A DNA stretch of 64,000 nt from Galeruca laticollis (taxonomy: Eukaryota; Arthropoda; Insecta; Coleoptera; Chrysomelidae), in contig OY998175.1 of the NCBI GenBank assembly GCA_963921935.1, positions 293,826,246 through 293,890,245 of the forward strand. The letters are read 5' to 3'. The notes under the pieces are model-generated. The model was given only the letters and a program-made list of their open reading frames with translations, had not been told where the DNA came from and ran no database searches. Position 1 is the first letter of the stretch. Every line of letters starts with the position of its first letter. The position numbers and the translations under genes are program-made. Positions 23,270 to 34,268 of this stretch are shown piece after piece.

Positions 23270-25796
23270 AAATAGAACATATACAGAACCCATATAGAAT
23301 CCTGATAAAGGATATAAAATTAAAATTTTGTCAATAAAAATAATTTATAAAATGATGTATCAAAATAATAAAATACCTCGTATAACAATATAACTAAGTA
23401 CGACCAATGGTTATAATCAAAAAGATAGTAAATAAATATAAAAAGAAATCATAAACAAACATCAGAAAAACAGTTGTAAAAATTAATTCTTCAACTTAAT
23501 AAAAACAACCTTAGACAGAACCTCACAAGTAAACGCAGATCAAGAAATAATATAACGCTGCATGGAATCTTAGACACCCAGAGCATCTGTTTATATTTTA
23601 AAAATAAATAGAAACTTCTAACAAATGTAACTAAAACTATAATGATTAAACAATAAAAAGACATTTAGAAGTAATAAAATATATAGAATAAGATATTTAG
23701 TTAATAATTAATCATAAAAGTAGGTATAGGAAATAGTATAATAAGTAGGAATCTGTAATATGGGCAAGGTCAAATTTATACCAAAATAAAACAGTTGAGA
23801 CAAATTATACCAACATAAATTATTTTGAATGTGAAAAACAATAATGAAATAAATGATTACCGACATAGTTTATGTATATAGGTGTAATAATATCAAACAT
23901 AATGAGAAATGAATTGTATATATGTATAATAAGTAAATATGTAGATTGTAGAAAACGTAGAATTAATGAAATTGCATTGACCAATCAAAACAGCGCAAAT
24001 AAACAGTGATATGGAAAAAGACAATAATAATAAGGTGTGAGTGAATAAGTCAATGACAATAAGTATATTAGGTATAAAAAACTATAGTTTGCAATAAGTT
24101 GAAGTCAGAAAAACAATAAAAACAACAATAAACAAAGTGACAGGTGAAATTTTCAATCGAACTTTCGAGAACAAAAACCACTTCCGGTGACAGACGATAA
24201 AAAGGGTTATGTTCGATGTAAAATGCGGGAAATTGGTAGTTGAGAGTCAGTGGTCAGATAGGTAACACTAATAAAGTTATCCTAGTTTTATTTAATGTAA
24301 CAAATTTATAATTAGTCAAAGGAAAAGTATATAAATCAACATAAAATCTAATCAATTTTAAAATAAATCAAGTGTAACAAACGTTTGTGAGACTACAAGT
24401 AGCAGAGGAAGAAAATTATCACCCAGATAATGAAAAGCAAAGGTATTCAACATCAAAGGCGGGAAGATATATGGGAAGCGTCTCCTCCGATGTAGCATCA
24501 TTTCAAGAAAAAGGAACAAAAGGTCGGTTGTGTGTTTATTAAATATATTTGGTACCAAATAAATGAAACTTTCAAATAAGAACGTATAAATAATAATTTT
24601 AAAATAATAATTTCAAGTGATATAAAAATTTTAAGAGCTCATATACCTGGTTTAAAGTTCTGTTATCTTTACATGAATATAATATACCAGAGAAAAGTAA
24701 TATTAAAACTTACCATTATAAAGTGTAGATAAATGTATAATTTCTTTCATGTCGAACTTCACCAAAAATATATATAAAAATTTCCACTAGTAACAGACCA
24801 CAACTAATTCCAGTTTATATCAATACACAATTATTACCATACAGTAAAATAATATTTAAAAACGTAAATTTTGAATCGATAAAATATCAAATATGTTTCC
24901 AAGTTCACGTCCCGAAGAAAACTAAAATTTAACATTTTAAAATCATTTCATAAATCCTCTTAGTTAAAAGAAAAGGAAACACTTTAAAAAGTTTTTTGTT
25001 TAACATAGAAGCAAAGTTAGAAAGAGCAGGTGTTTGCAAATTTCTAAGAATTTCAACGCTCACAAGATTTCGCAAATGAGCCAGAAAAAGTCGTGGTTAA
25101 AAAGAAAGGTATAATTTTTTTGAATATAAAGAAAGTCATATTCAAAGTGGAAATTTAGATATATATAAAATAACTCATTATTTATGTATAACGTAAGAAT
25201 TGGTAGAACAAAAAGGTTAATCATTTATTTTATTAATAAATAGTTTCATCAGTCTAACTGTATAATAAGCTGTAACAAATAGTTTGTATATGAATCATTT
25301 TTTTATATGTGTTTTCAAAGGTTTTATTCCACAAAATTTTTTATCAGTCACATAAATATATCACATTAATAAGCAAGGTTGATTTTATTATCATAATATG
25401 CCCAGAACCCTACTGATTTTAAGAGTCGTAAACGAATAAGAGCAGCCGAGGTAAGAAAACATAAGAATTAAATAAACTACATGTTCATAAATAGCATAAT
25501 AAATAAAAGGAAGCATTGAATAAAAAAATATGTAATTTGGCGAACCCAACAATAGTATAAAAAGTTTAAAATTTGCAATAAATATAATACCATTTAATAT
25601 TCACATATCCATATATTCAAATCATACATTGATATATATTAATACTTAAAGTCCAATAATATTCAACTTGTATAAAGTATATTAATAAATATAGAGTACT
25701 TAAAAAAATCAAATCATTACACACATATTTAACTGTACCACAACGTAAAAGACATATATATAGAACGTAAAGGTAAAAGTTAAATCACATATAACT

Positions 25797-25940
25797 TGCT
25801 TACCCCAAAAGTGGGGCTTTATATAAAATAAAGTAGCAATCATATTTAACTGCAACCCCAAAGTGGGGCATTATAAAATTAAAATATAATCAATCCAAAT
25901 TTAACTTGCTCCCAAACGTGGGGCAATTAAAAATAAAGCA
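25797..25940. repeat. Three copies of a ~55-60-bp repeat with a GGGG/CCCC hairpin core
   Basis: The cores are CCCCAAAAGTGGGG, CCCCAAAGTGGGG and CCCAAACGTGGGG, each followed by AT-rich spacer and most preceded by TTTAACTGC or TTAACTTGC. Each core can fold into a 4-bp G/C stem. They are the only G/C runs in several kb of AT-rich DNA. Function unknown. Confidence 0.7.
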
Positions 25941-25950
25941 TCAATTTCAA

Positions 25951-25952
<2 letters not shown>

Positions 25953-25999
<47 letters not shown>
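25953..25999. repeat. (TA)n microsatellite bordering the hairpin
   Basis: A TA run of about 23 units. It ends where the left arm of the inverted repeat begins. Confidence 0.9.
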
Positions 26000-26000
<1 letters not shown>

Positions 26001-26001
<1 letters not shown>

Positions 26002-26199
26002 AAGATGTAGGAATATCGCGTGATATGTAAACAACAACAACAACAACAAAGAGATTCATGGGTAATTCACGCAACAAGAAAAAGGGCTACTGAAACAGAG
26101 TGGTAACCGCGGACATGCATGGTTCTTGTTGCGTGAATTACCCATGAATATCTTTGTTGTTGTTGTTGTTTACATATCACGCGATATTCCTACATCTTC
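26001..26199. repeat. Near-perfect inverted repeat (80-bp arms, 42-bp loop)
   Basis: The left arm is 26001-26080 and the right arm 26123-26199. They are reverse complements apart from the copy number of an internal CAA/TTG run and one or two other differences. The loop (26081-26122) is GC-richer. Transcribed, this would form a long hairpin RNA. No coding potential and no transposase. It may be a foldback or MITE-like element, or a replication-made palindrome. Confidence 0.85.
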
Positions 26200-26219
26200 T
26201 TTGTCATTTATTATGGGTC

Positions 26220-27200
26220 GGAAGGTTCAGGCAGGGCCTCCGTGTCGATCTTGGTTGTTGTCCTGAAAACTCGCAATCTTCCAATTGAAGGCACAAATGA
26301 GCGTTTGGTTTCCCTGTTGAAATCGGTTGTTTTGTGTTTTCCCATGTGTCGACTAACATCTTTGCTCCCAAATTTCACATCCTTATTTGGTTATACCGTG
26401 CTGAAGACGGCAAATGAGCCAGAAACATGCATGATTAGTTATATTTGTTTTAAGTATAAGATGTATACTTTTTTCTTCTATGCCATTGGTCGATTTTATG
26501 AAGATGTAATCTATGCATAATTTTATGTTGCCTTGAATTCGATTTGATTCATTTATGGTAGATCGGAATCCAAATTCATTAAGTACGTTCAAATAGTCTA
26601 CTGTATTGTGTTCACTTGGTGTAAGTCCACATTCATGTCTCCTAAAAATATACAGATATTGTCATTACTACAAGTACCTTCCAAAAATTTGGTTAGATTT
26701 AAATTAAACTCCTGTGTATTAGAATTTTGTGATCTGTATACAACCATTACCATAGCGGTCTCTATGTTATTTAATTGTATCTGTATTTTGAGTGCCTTAA
26801 TGTTATCAGTGGTCTCCGCAGTCTAGTGAAATGGTACTCTGTCTGCTAACCGAGTGGCTCCGAGATCAAACCCTGCCCTAGATACACATCATAATTAAAA
26901 ATTCGGAGAGCACCCACCTGTCGGAAGGCAATGGCAACCACCGTTAGTGTATTGCCTAGTACAGCCTCTCAACATATACGTTCGGATCCGTCGTTACACT
27001 GTAGATCCCTTCTGTCTGTGGTAACTAGATTGCACAACACAGGTAGAAGTGAGAGGTCGCCTACATCCGATCATGGATATGGCACTGTAAGAAGTAATGT
27101 TATAAAGTATTTCTAATGTTGAAGATGAAAATATAAAATGTGATCTAATATAGGCTACAACTCCATCATTTTGATTAAAGTCACCCATGTTATATAACAT
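26220..27200 (-). pseudogene. CR1-like LINE endonuclease, split by a SINE
   Basis: On the minus strand, about 27200-27105 reads GDFNQNDGVVAYIRSHF. After an interruption, 26807-26640 reads MVMVVYRSQNSNTQEFNLNL and then ICIFLGDMNVDL, the GDxN motif of the endonuclease. 26592-26383 reads LNEFGFRSTINES, then CIDYIFIK. This order is that of the apurinic-like endonuclease in CR1/Jockey-type LINEs. Frameshifts are present near 26600-26640. RT is not present in the window. Confidence 0.7.
26808..27094 (+). mobile_element. tRNA-derived SINE inserted in the LINE endonuclease
   Basis: TAGTGAAATGG at 26824-26834 fits the RNA polymerase III A box, and GATCAAACC at 26864-26872 fits the B box, with tRNA-like spacing. 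The body includes GGAAGGCAATGGCAACCACC, a phrase common in insect tRNA SINEs (from memory). TAATGTTAT flanks it on both sides (26799-26807 and 27095-27103), a likely target-site duplication, and the host LINE frame resumes outside it. Confidence 0.6.
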
Positions 27201-27580
27201 ATCATATCCACTGACTTGAAATAATCTTTGATCGACAATTTTCCAAGTTTAAGTTAAAATTATTCAGTCAAATTGGAATTCACAATTTTGTAATAATATC
27301 TTAAATCCATCAAAATTCTTATTTATAGAGGAAGTGGTCCGAATATGGGCCATGCATTTAATATGGGCCCCCGAACTATCTGTGAAACCGGTAGCGTCAT
27401 ATTTTAGAAAAATGTCAAAATGTGCTGTAGGGCACCTCTCCTACGCTATATTATAGATGCCGCGATCAGTACACTTGTTGATGTTGAATGGTGTGGTGCT
27501 TTTGTTCTTGACCTTGGACAGAATTCTATTGGATAAGTTTATACTGAGTGATATTTGTGTTTTTTGATATTATTTAGGAA

Positions 27581-27582
<2 letters not shown>

Positions 27583-27624
<42 letters not shown>
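27583..27624. repeat. (TA)n run at the left edge of the Penelope-like insertion
   Basis: A TA run of about 21 units. A shorter TA run (about 30384-30400) marks the right edge, and CTGA and TCAG flank the two runs. The insertion therefore probably landed in a TA-rich site of the pogo element. Confidence 0.85.
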
Positions 27625-27627
<3 letters not shown>

Positions 27628-27722
27628 TATTTGTTTTTCTTTAACCTTGTATATAAATTCCTTCCATTGTTCTTGGGCATCAGGTTAATTATAAATAATG
27701 TATCAAATTCTATTTTTTATTT

Positions 27723-27755
27723 GACGTTTCGCTCCATAGTTCGGAGCATTTTCAA
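27723..27755 (-). ncRNA. Hammerhead-like motif in the left arm of PLE 1
   Basis: Reverse complement of the motif at 30284-30316: GCTCC/GGAGC stem, then GAAACGTC. The upstream core reads TTGAAAA instead of CTGATGA, so it is probably inactive. See the Part 2 finding for comparison with PLE 2. Confidence 0.5.
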
Positions 27756-27945
27756 AAATGTTTACATTGATGTTGTTAAAACAATAAATTGTAAACGATT
27801 GAACTATTAAAATTAAATGTACACACAGAGACGACAAAAACTGGTTACTAACAAAACTATTTCAAAAATAATAAAATCGAAAGTACCTGCCTTAGAAACA
27901 ACAGTTTACAATATACCAGGGACATTCAACAAGTTGATGTTATTA

Positions 27946-28557
27946 TTATAATAAATTATAATATATCTGGCTTAGATTTTTTATATCTTGTTTATCGTTT
28001 AATGCATTGTTCTCCTTTTTTATATGTATAATTTCTTTTATTGTCAGTTTTTTGTAATTAGAATCTTGGTTTATTATTTTAGTATTATTAAAGTCAAATT
28101 TATGTTTTTCATTTTTCACATGTTTATGAAGCGCAGTGGAGGCGTTTTTTGTATATTTATGGCCATTAAGTCTATTTTCAAGATGTTGGGTTGTCATACC
28201 TATATATTTTTTGGGACAATCTAAACATGGTATAGAATATATGACGTTAGATTTTTTTGAATCATTTATTTGACTTTTTAATTTGGAGAACAATGGTGAT
28301 AGAGTATTTTGTGCCCTATGACAAACTTTTATGTTATGTTTAGATAATATATAGTTTAGTTTTTCTGAGAGTTGATTTGTGTATGGCATTGCAATGTAGG
28401 TAAGAGGGGCTAGTGTATTGGTTTGTGTTGATTGGATTTAACTATTGTAAAATTTATGTGTGCGTTGTTTAATAATTCTGTCAATATGTTTGGAAGGATA
28501 GTGATTGTTTTGTAATATTGTTTTTGTTTGATATAAAATTTCTGGACGATATTCAGG
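27946..28557 (-). pseudogene. PLE 1 inverted partial copy: GIY-YIG endonuclease end
   Basis: A 147-residue frame (28389-27946) matches the C-terminus of the plus copy except for one visible Ile/Met difference (KEIIHIKK against KEMIHIKK). It includes the GIY-YIG core (VIYSIPCLDCPKKYIGMT). Its upstream continuation to 28557 has a stop near 28438, where the plus copy reads on. This copy lacks the RT. Confidence 0.85.
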
Positions 28558-28561
28558 ATAA

Positions 28562-30093
28562 AATTTGATCAGACAAAGTCCTTTCAAGAAAAAAATAATA
28601 AATTTGTTAAAAAACTTTTAGATAATCAATCAATTAGTGCAATGGAAGCTAAGCAATTACAAACACATAATGCCATACCACCAAGAATTTACGGTCTACC
28701 TAAATTACATAAACCTGACATACCATTACGGCCAATAGTTTCTTATGTTCAATCTCCCTTTTACAAACTGTCTAAATATTTATCAAGCTGTCTCTCACAA
28801 ATAATCAACAAGAATGAATTCTATATAAAAGATTCGTTTACACTTAAACACTTTTTAGACACTGTTGAAATACCAAACAATTATAGCATTATTTCTCTAG
28901 ACGTGGTCTCAATGTATACCAACATTCCAAATGAACTACTAACCCATATATTAAAACACAAATGGAGATTATTAAAAGAACACACAACTCTCACATATGA
29001 AGAATTCATAGAAGGAATAATGCTAATCCAAAACAATAATTTTTTTCAATATAAAAAAGATTTTTTTGAACAACTCAATGGGTGCACTATGGGTTCACCA
29101 ATTTCATCAACCCTTGCACAAATTGTAATGGAATACCTTGAAGAAAATGTGCTTAATCAAATAAATTTCGATATATTATTTTTTAAAAGATACGTAGATG
29201 ATTGCTTAGCTGCCGTTCCATCCAATCAAATAAATCATATATTGACTGCTTTCAATAATTTTCATCCAAAGCTTCAATTCACAATAGAAACAGAACAAAA
29301 CAATACCATAAATTTTCTGGACATGACACTTATTAAAACTAGAGAAAATAAAATTACAACAAAACATTTTATTAAAGAAACATCATCAGGTCGCTACTTG
29401 AATTACCACTCCCACCATCCTAATTCCCAAAAAAACAGCGTAATCATAGGATTAGTAGATAGAGCCATTACACTCACATCACCTGAATATCGTCCAGAAA
29501 TTTTATATCAAACAAAAACAATATTACAAAACAATCACTATCCTTCCAAACATATTGACAGAATTATTAAACAACGCACACATAAATTTTACAATAGTCA
29601 AATCCAATCAACACAAACCAATACACTAGCCCCTCTTACCTACATTGCAATGCCATACACAAATCAACTCTCAGAAAAACTAAACTATATATTATCTAAA
29701 CATAACATAAAAGTTTGTCATAGGGCACAAAATACTCTATCACCATTGTTCTCCAAATTAAAAAGTCAAATAAATGATTCAAAAAAATCTAACGTCATAT
29801 ATTCTATACCATGTTTAGATTGTCCCAAAAAATATATAGGTATGACAACCCAACATCTTGAAAATAGACTTAATGGCCATAAATATACAAAAAACGCCTC
29901 CACTGCGCTTCATAAACATGTGAAAAATGAAAAACATAAATTTGACTTTAATAATACTAAAATAATAAACCAAGATTCTAATTACAAAAAACTGACAATA
30001 AAAGAAATGATACATATAAAAAAGGAGAACAATGCATTAAACGATAAACAAGATATAAAAAATCTAAGCCAGATATATTATAATTTATTATAA
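28562..30093 (+). CDS. PLE 1 reverse transcriptase plus GIY-YIG endonuclease (5'-truncated)
   Basis: Penelope-like elements use a telomerase-related RT and a GIY-YIG nuclease. The frame from the ATG at 28642 has 483 residues. It carries YGLPKLHKPDIPLRPIVS at the start, motif A LDVVSMYTNIP, motif B GCTMGSPISSTLA, YVDD at about residue 184, the thumb and the SSGRYLNYHSHHP phrase. GIY-YIG is at residues 386-410 (VIYSIP ... KYIGM), with a cysteine pair between. No internal stop is seen, and the frame is open upstream of the ATG to about 28570. The N-terminal domain of full-length Penelope proteins is missing, so this copy is truncated though recent. Confidence 0.85.
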
Positions 30094-30283
30094 TAATAAC
30101 ATCAACTTTTTGAATGTCCCTGGTATATTGTAAACTGTTGTTTCTAAGGCAGGTACTTTCGATTTTATTATTTTTGAAATAGTTTTGTTAGTAACCAGTT
30201 TTTGTCGTCTCTGTGTGTACATTTAATTTTAATAGTTCAATCGTTTACAATTTATTGTTTTAACAACATCAATGTAAACATTT

Positions 30284-30316
30284 TTGAAAATGCTCCGAAC
30301 TATGGAGCGAAACGTC
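30284..30316 (+). ncRNA. Hammerhead-like motif at the PLE 1 3' end
   Basis: TTGAAAA (30284-30290), an unpaired T, stem GCTCC/GGAGC around GAACTAT, then GAAACGTC (30309-30316). Layout and position 3' of the ORF match the hammerhead motifs described in Penelope-like elements, but the CTGATGA box is mutated. Confidence 0.5.
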
Positions 30317-30598
30317 AAATAAAAAATAGAATTTGATACATTATTTATAATTAACCTGATGCCCAAGAACAATGGAAGGAATTTATATATATATATATAT
30401 CAGTCTGACAAAAGAAAGGACGAAAAAGAGATTCTAGCGTAGATTATGAACAAAAAAATATTTACGAACATCATAATTTAATATTTTTTTATGAATGTAA
30501 ACAGTTTGAAGTATGGGCCCCTAGTGTGAGTTAAATTTGGGCCAGGGGCCCATATTCAGAACGTAATAATTAAGCCATCTATTTTTTACAGGTTAACA

Positions 30599-32977
30599 AT
30601 GTCTGCCAAAAATAGAAAATTTATTTGTCAAAATCTGCGAAAAAAATGGAACCAGGATGACATGAGGAAAGCTGTACGTGCTGTAGAGCAGGGAAACATG
30701 GGATTAAAACGTGCCTCCAAAAGTTTCCAGGTGCCAAGAACGACTTTACAGATAATGGTAAAAAAAAGTCAAAACCAACGATTTTCCAATTGCTAATATT
30801 ATAAATTCTAAATTGGGACGAAAACCAGTTCTTGGATACGCCATAGAAGAAGAATTGGTTGAATATATTCTCAAAATGGAGTCTCAGTTTTATGGTTTAA
30901 CCAGAAAAGATCTGTGTAGAATGGCATACACACTGGCTATTAAAAATAAAATCAAAAATCCTTTTAAAAATGGTATAGCTGGTCGTACCTGGTTAGACGC
31001 TTTTTTAAGAAGACATAAAAATGTACTGTCCCCCCGAAGACCAACTGGAACCTCTTTTGCAAGGGCTTTGGGATTCAACAAGGAAAATATCAAAATATTT
31101 TTCGATAACCTTGAGGTACAATATGAAAAACATAACTATGGTCCGCATCAAATATATAACGTAGACGAAACTGGTCTTTCCGTTGTACCATCAAGAATTC
31201 CTAAAGTCATTGGCCGAAAGAGAAAACGTCAGATTGCTGCCATTACATCGGCTAAGAGAGGTTCGCTAGTGACTATGGTTGCATCAATGAGTGCAGGAGG
31301 GCAATTTGTTCCCCCAATGTTGGTCTTCCCGAGAAAAAATAGAAACGATCAGCTTATGCGCGGAGCACCACCTGGAAGTATTTATGCAGTACATCCAAGT
31401 GGCTAGATCCAGCAAAATTTATTCACCGAATGGTTTAAACATTTTCTCCTGTTTGTAAAGCCAACTGAGGAGTTACCTGAGTTGCTTGTAGTAGATGGAC
31501 ATTACAGTCACACTAGAAATTTAGAAATTATAAACTTGGCAAGGGAAAATAATGTCTGCATCATATCACTCCCTCCTCACTCAACACATAAACTCCACCC
31601 CCTTGACAAAACGTTCATGGGACCACTAAAAGAGTACTACAGCGAAGAGGTTAGAACTTGGATTCGGGTTAATAACAGAGCCTTATCACAATTTGATCTA
31701 GCAGAATTATTGGGTAAAGCTGTTCTGAAATGCCAGACGGCAGAAATAGCTACAAATGGATTTAAAGTAACCGGAATATGGCCAATAAACACATTTTTGC
31801 AGATGCTGATTTTATTGCTGAAAAAATTGAAGCTGAAAAAACCTGTAACTCAACTGAAACTCAGCTGGAAGAACCGACATGTGACCATTCCAAAACTGTT
31901 TCTTCAGAAGGTATATCAATTCGTTCAGAAGATCAACAACCGGGTTGTTCTAAAGACCTCGATCCACCATTAAGGGTCACAATGGCCCCATCAAGTGTGC
32001 TATTAGGAGACTGTTCAAAAACCTTCGTGAGCCCATTCGTTCTTTCACCTGTCCCATCAGTTACAAAAAGAGCGTCTACAAGAGGAAGAAAAACCTCTCG
32101 TTCCCAAATTATAACTTCATCTCCATATAAATCAGATCTTGAATTAGCGATTGAGAAAATAAGGAAATCAAAAGAAGGAAACGAAAAGAGGAAAGCATTT
32201 TCAGATGAATCAAAAGAAAGTGTAAAGACAAACGAGGGAAAGGGAAAGCGAAAATTATCTATGGAAAATGGAAAATTAAAAAAAAAAGTAAAGAAACCCA
32301 AAATGAAAGCAAACACCAGATACAGCTCAGATGAAGAAGAAGAGGAAGATGAATTTTTTGCCAGCTGACGATGACCTTGACCCAGACCCAGACCAGTTCG
32401 GTGAGTACACTCCTGGCAGTAATGATCCTACATGTCAGACAAAGAAGGGAAAGGGAAAGCAAAAGCGAAAGTTATCTATGGTAAATTTAAAAAAAAAGTA
32501 AAGAAACACAAAATAAAAGCAAACACCAGCTACAGCTCAGATGAAGAGGGAGAGGAAGATGAATTTTTGCCTGCTGACGAGGACCTTGACCTTGACCAGA
32601 TCGGCGAGTACACTCCTGGCAGTAATGACGCTACATGTCAGACAAAGAAGGGAAAGGGAAAGCAAAAGCGAAAGTTATCTATGGTTAATTTAAAAAAAAA
32701 AGTAAAGAAACCCAAAATAAAAGCAAACACCAGCTACAGCTCAGATGAAGAGGGAGAGGAAGATGAATTTTTGCCTGCTGACGAGGATCTTGACCTTGAC
32801 CAGATCGGCGAGTACACTCCTGGCAGTAATGACGCTACATGTCTATTTTGCGAAACACGATTTTCAGATGATACTAGAGGAGATACCTGGGTTCAGTGTT
32901 TAATGTGCAATCTCTGGGCACATGAACAATGTTCCGGAGCAGAAAAAAACACTTACGTTTGTGATTTTTGTCAGTAA
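30599..32977 (+). pseudogene. pogo/Tigger transposase with acidic repeats and PHD finger
   Basis: The transposase cuts and joins the element ends. A pipsqueak-type HTH is at the start (DDMRKAVRAVEQGNMGLKRA). A second DNA-binding region and the DDE_1 domain follow in the next frame, with the acidic residues in YNVDETGL, VVDGHYSH and LHPLDKTFMGPLK. An in-frame TAG at 31405-31407 interrupts it. A frameshift near 31790 leads into a Ser/Lys-rich linker. Then come three tandem copies of a basic-acidic unit (LKKKVKKPKIKANTSYSSDE, then EFLPADEDLDLDQIGEY). The protein ends in a C4HC3 PHD-type finger (CLFCETRFSDD ... CNLWAHEQC ... CDFCQ). Frameshifts near 30775, 32350 and 32490 also occur, so this copy is dead. 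Confidence 0.8.
32229..32850 (+). repeat. Three tandem ~204-bp units inside the pogo transposase gene
   Basis: Units start near 32229, 32436 and 32638 at GGGAAAGGGAAAGC. The second and third are almost identical; the first is more diverged. They encode the lysine-rich then acidic segment repeated in the protein. Confidence 0.85.
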
Positions 32978-33306
32978 TTTAGTTCGTTTTTTTTAATAAA
33001 ACATGTTTATTTTTACTTTGACATTTATTTTTGCTGTTTTATTTTGTATTTTTTATTGTAGAAAGAAAATTTATATATTTTTTTAGGGGGCCCATATTTC
33101 ATACTGTCTGACCCGTTTCAAAAAAGTGCCTCTCTTTATATATCTCTCTGTAAAACCAACAAACTTCATTTAAAAAAAAGCAGGTTTTGCAGTTTTGTTA
33201 CTAAGGTCTTATAGTATGTATAGATGATTTTAGACATTGTTATAAAAAAATAATAAGCAAGTTACGAAAAAAAACAAATGGGGGCCCATATTCGGACCAC
33301 TTCCTC

Positions 33307-34268
33307 CACTTCTTTCATTCATTTCCATTATTTCGAAATCGTTGTTATTTATTATTAACATTTAATATCTGTAAACATTTGTTGAGTGTTTCAATACTGT
33401 ATTTTTCGATAAAATTCACATCAGAGTCCCGTATGCGATTTTACAATTCCTATACTGATATCGTCAGGGGGGCGACTGAACTCGTATAGTTTTTGTTTGC
33501 AGAATATCAGCTGCATAACCTATTCTATTACGGTTCAAAAATGAACCATATTGGTATACAAATTCAAGATCAAATAATGAATAAATGTCTACATTGCTTC
33601 AGTCATTTGAGTGCTTATAGTATTGACCCTCCTCTATATCCTTTATTTAGAGTTATTGAATGATGTTTCATACACAATTACGTTTTTTTGCAGTTTTTTA
33701 CAATATATTGTTGAACAGAACATTTGAACACTGGAACTAAAATATCTGAATAGGTGAGTGGGTATTTATTTTTTGAATAGAACAGTCTTTATGCAACTCA
33801 ATATTTCGAAAAGGCATACGTATTTTGCTGAGTTAAAAAATATTATGTCTACAGCTAATTCAGCCTGTTTTGAAATATCAAGCTCTAAAGATTATAAAAT
33901 AAATTGCAGGGAATCCACGAATATCCCTGGATATCTGAAATATGGTTTATATTGTGTTTTTATAGAATTCTTGCATAAAATCTAAACACCCATATTTTCA
34001 TAAAAATGAAACCAAATGAGTACATAATAATATAATTGAAAACCTATCTTTTCAGATTTTATTGGACTTCGTCACGCGCTATTGAGTTAATGTTTTTTGC
34101 ACTGGATTCGTTTCTTTCTATGTTTAGGCTAATATTGTGAGATTCTCATTTTTTTTCTTTTCTCCGAGTTAGGATGGCCTTTCAGACTGTATGCGATTAT
34201 TACTTCTAAGCCCCATATATTTTCTTCGGGATACAGCGGTTGGTTGTACATGAATTTTTCGACTCCTG
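33307..34268. other. AT-rich noncoding DNA, no gene seen
   Basis: A 75-codon frame at 33758-33985 has no family signal. This is the flank between the pogo element and the MULE gene; the MULE's own terminal repeat was not recognised here. Confidence 0.45.

Larger units (their letters stand above)
20680..25952. other. Very AT-rich 5.3-kb stretch without genes
   Basis: Only one open frame above 60 residues, with no family signal, on either strand. It contains (TA)n runs at 21045-21080 and 23213-23262, and a three-copy CCCCAAAGTGGGG repeat at its right edge. A donor-like ATGGAAAAAG|GTAAG at about 22989 is too short to judge. The stretch could be a long host intron (see the exon candidate at 20619) or old unclassified repeat DNA. 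Confidence 0.4.
27625..30400 (+). mobile_element. Penelope-like element 1, head-to-head dimer
   Basis: A minus-oriented 3' part (27650-28557) faces a plus-oriented, 5'-truncated copy (from about 28562 to 30389). Positions 29482-30389 and 27650-28557 are the same length (908 bp) and nearly identical in inverted orientation, so both 3' ends point outward. The element carries RT and GIY-YIG endonuclease. Hammerhead-like motifs lie in each arm. Confidence 0.85.
27331..33306 (+). mobile_element. pogo-type DNA transposon carrying a Penelope-like insertion
   Basis: The ends GAGGAAGTGGTCCGAATATG (27329-27348) and its reverse complement at the right end (about 33286-33306) are terminal inverted repeats of at least 24 bp. 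TA precedes the left end; the right flank is CA, so the target duplication is not clean. The transposase lies at 30599-32977. The interval 27583-30400 is a later Penelope-like insertion in a TA run. Without it the element is about 3.2 kb. An ATATGGGCC-type motif recurs beside both ends and upstream of the gene. Confidence 0.8.

Noticed and set aside
24180..24302. Possible LTR end (AATAAAG ... TGTAACA)
   Set aside because: No primer-binding site follows and no second copy or coding region is present; chance in AT-rich DNA is as likely.
26824..26872. A functional tRNA gene
   Set aside because: A and B boxes are present, but the sequence does not fold into a full tRNA cloverleaf with an anticodon arm I can place, and the body continues as a SINE.
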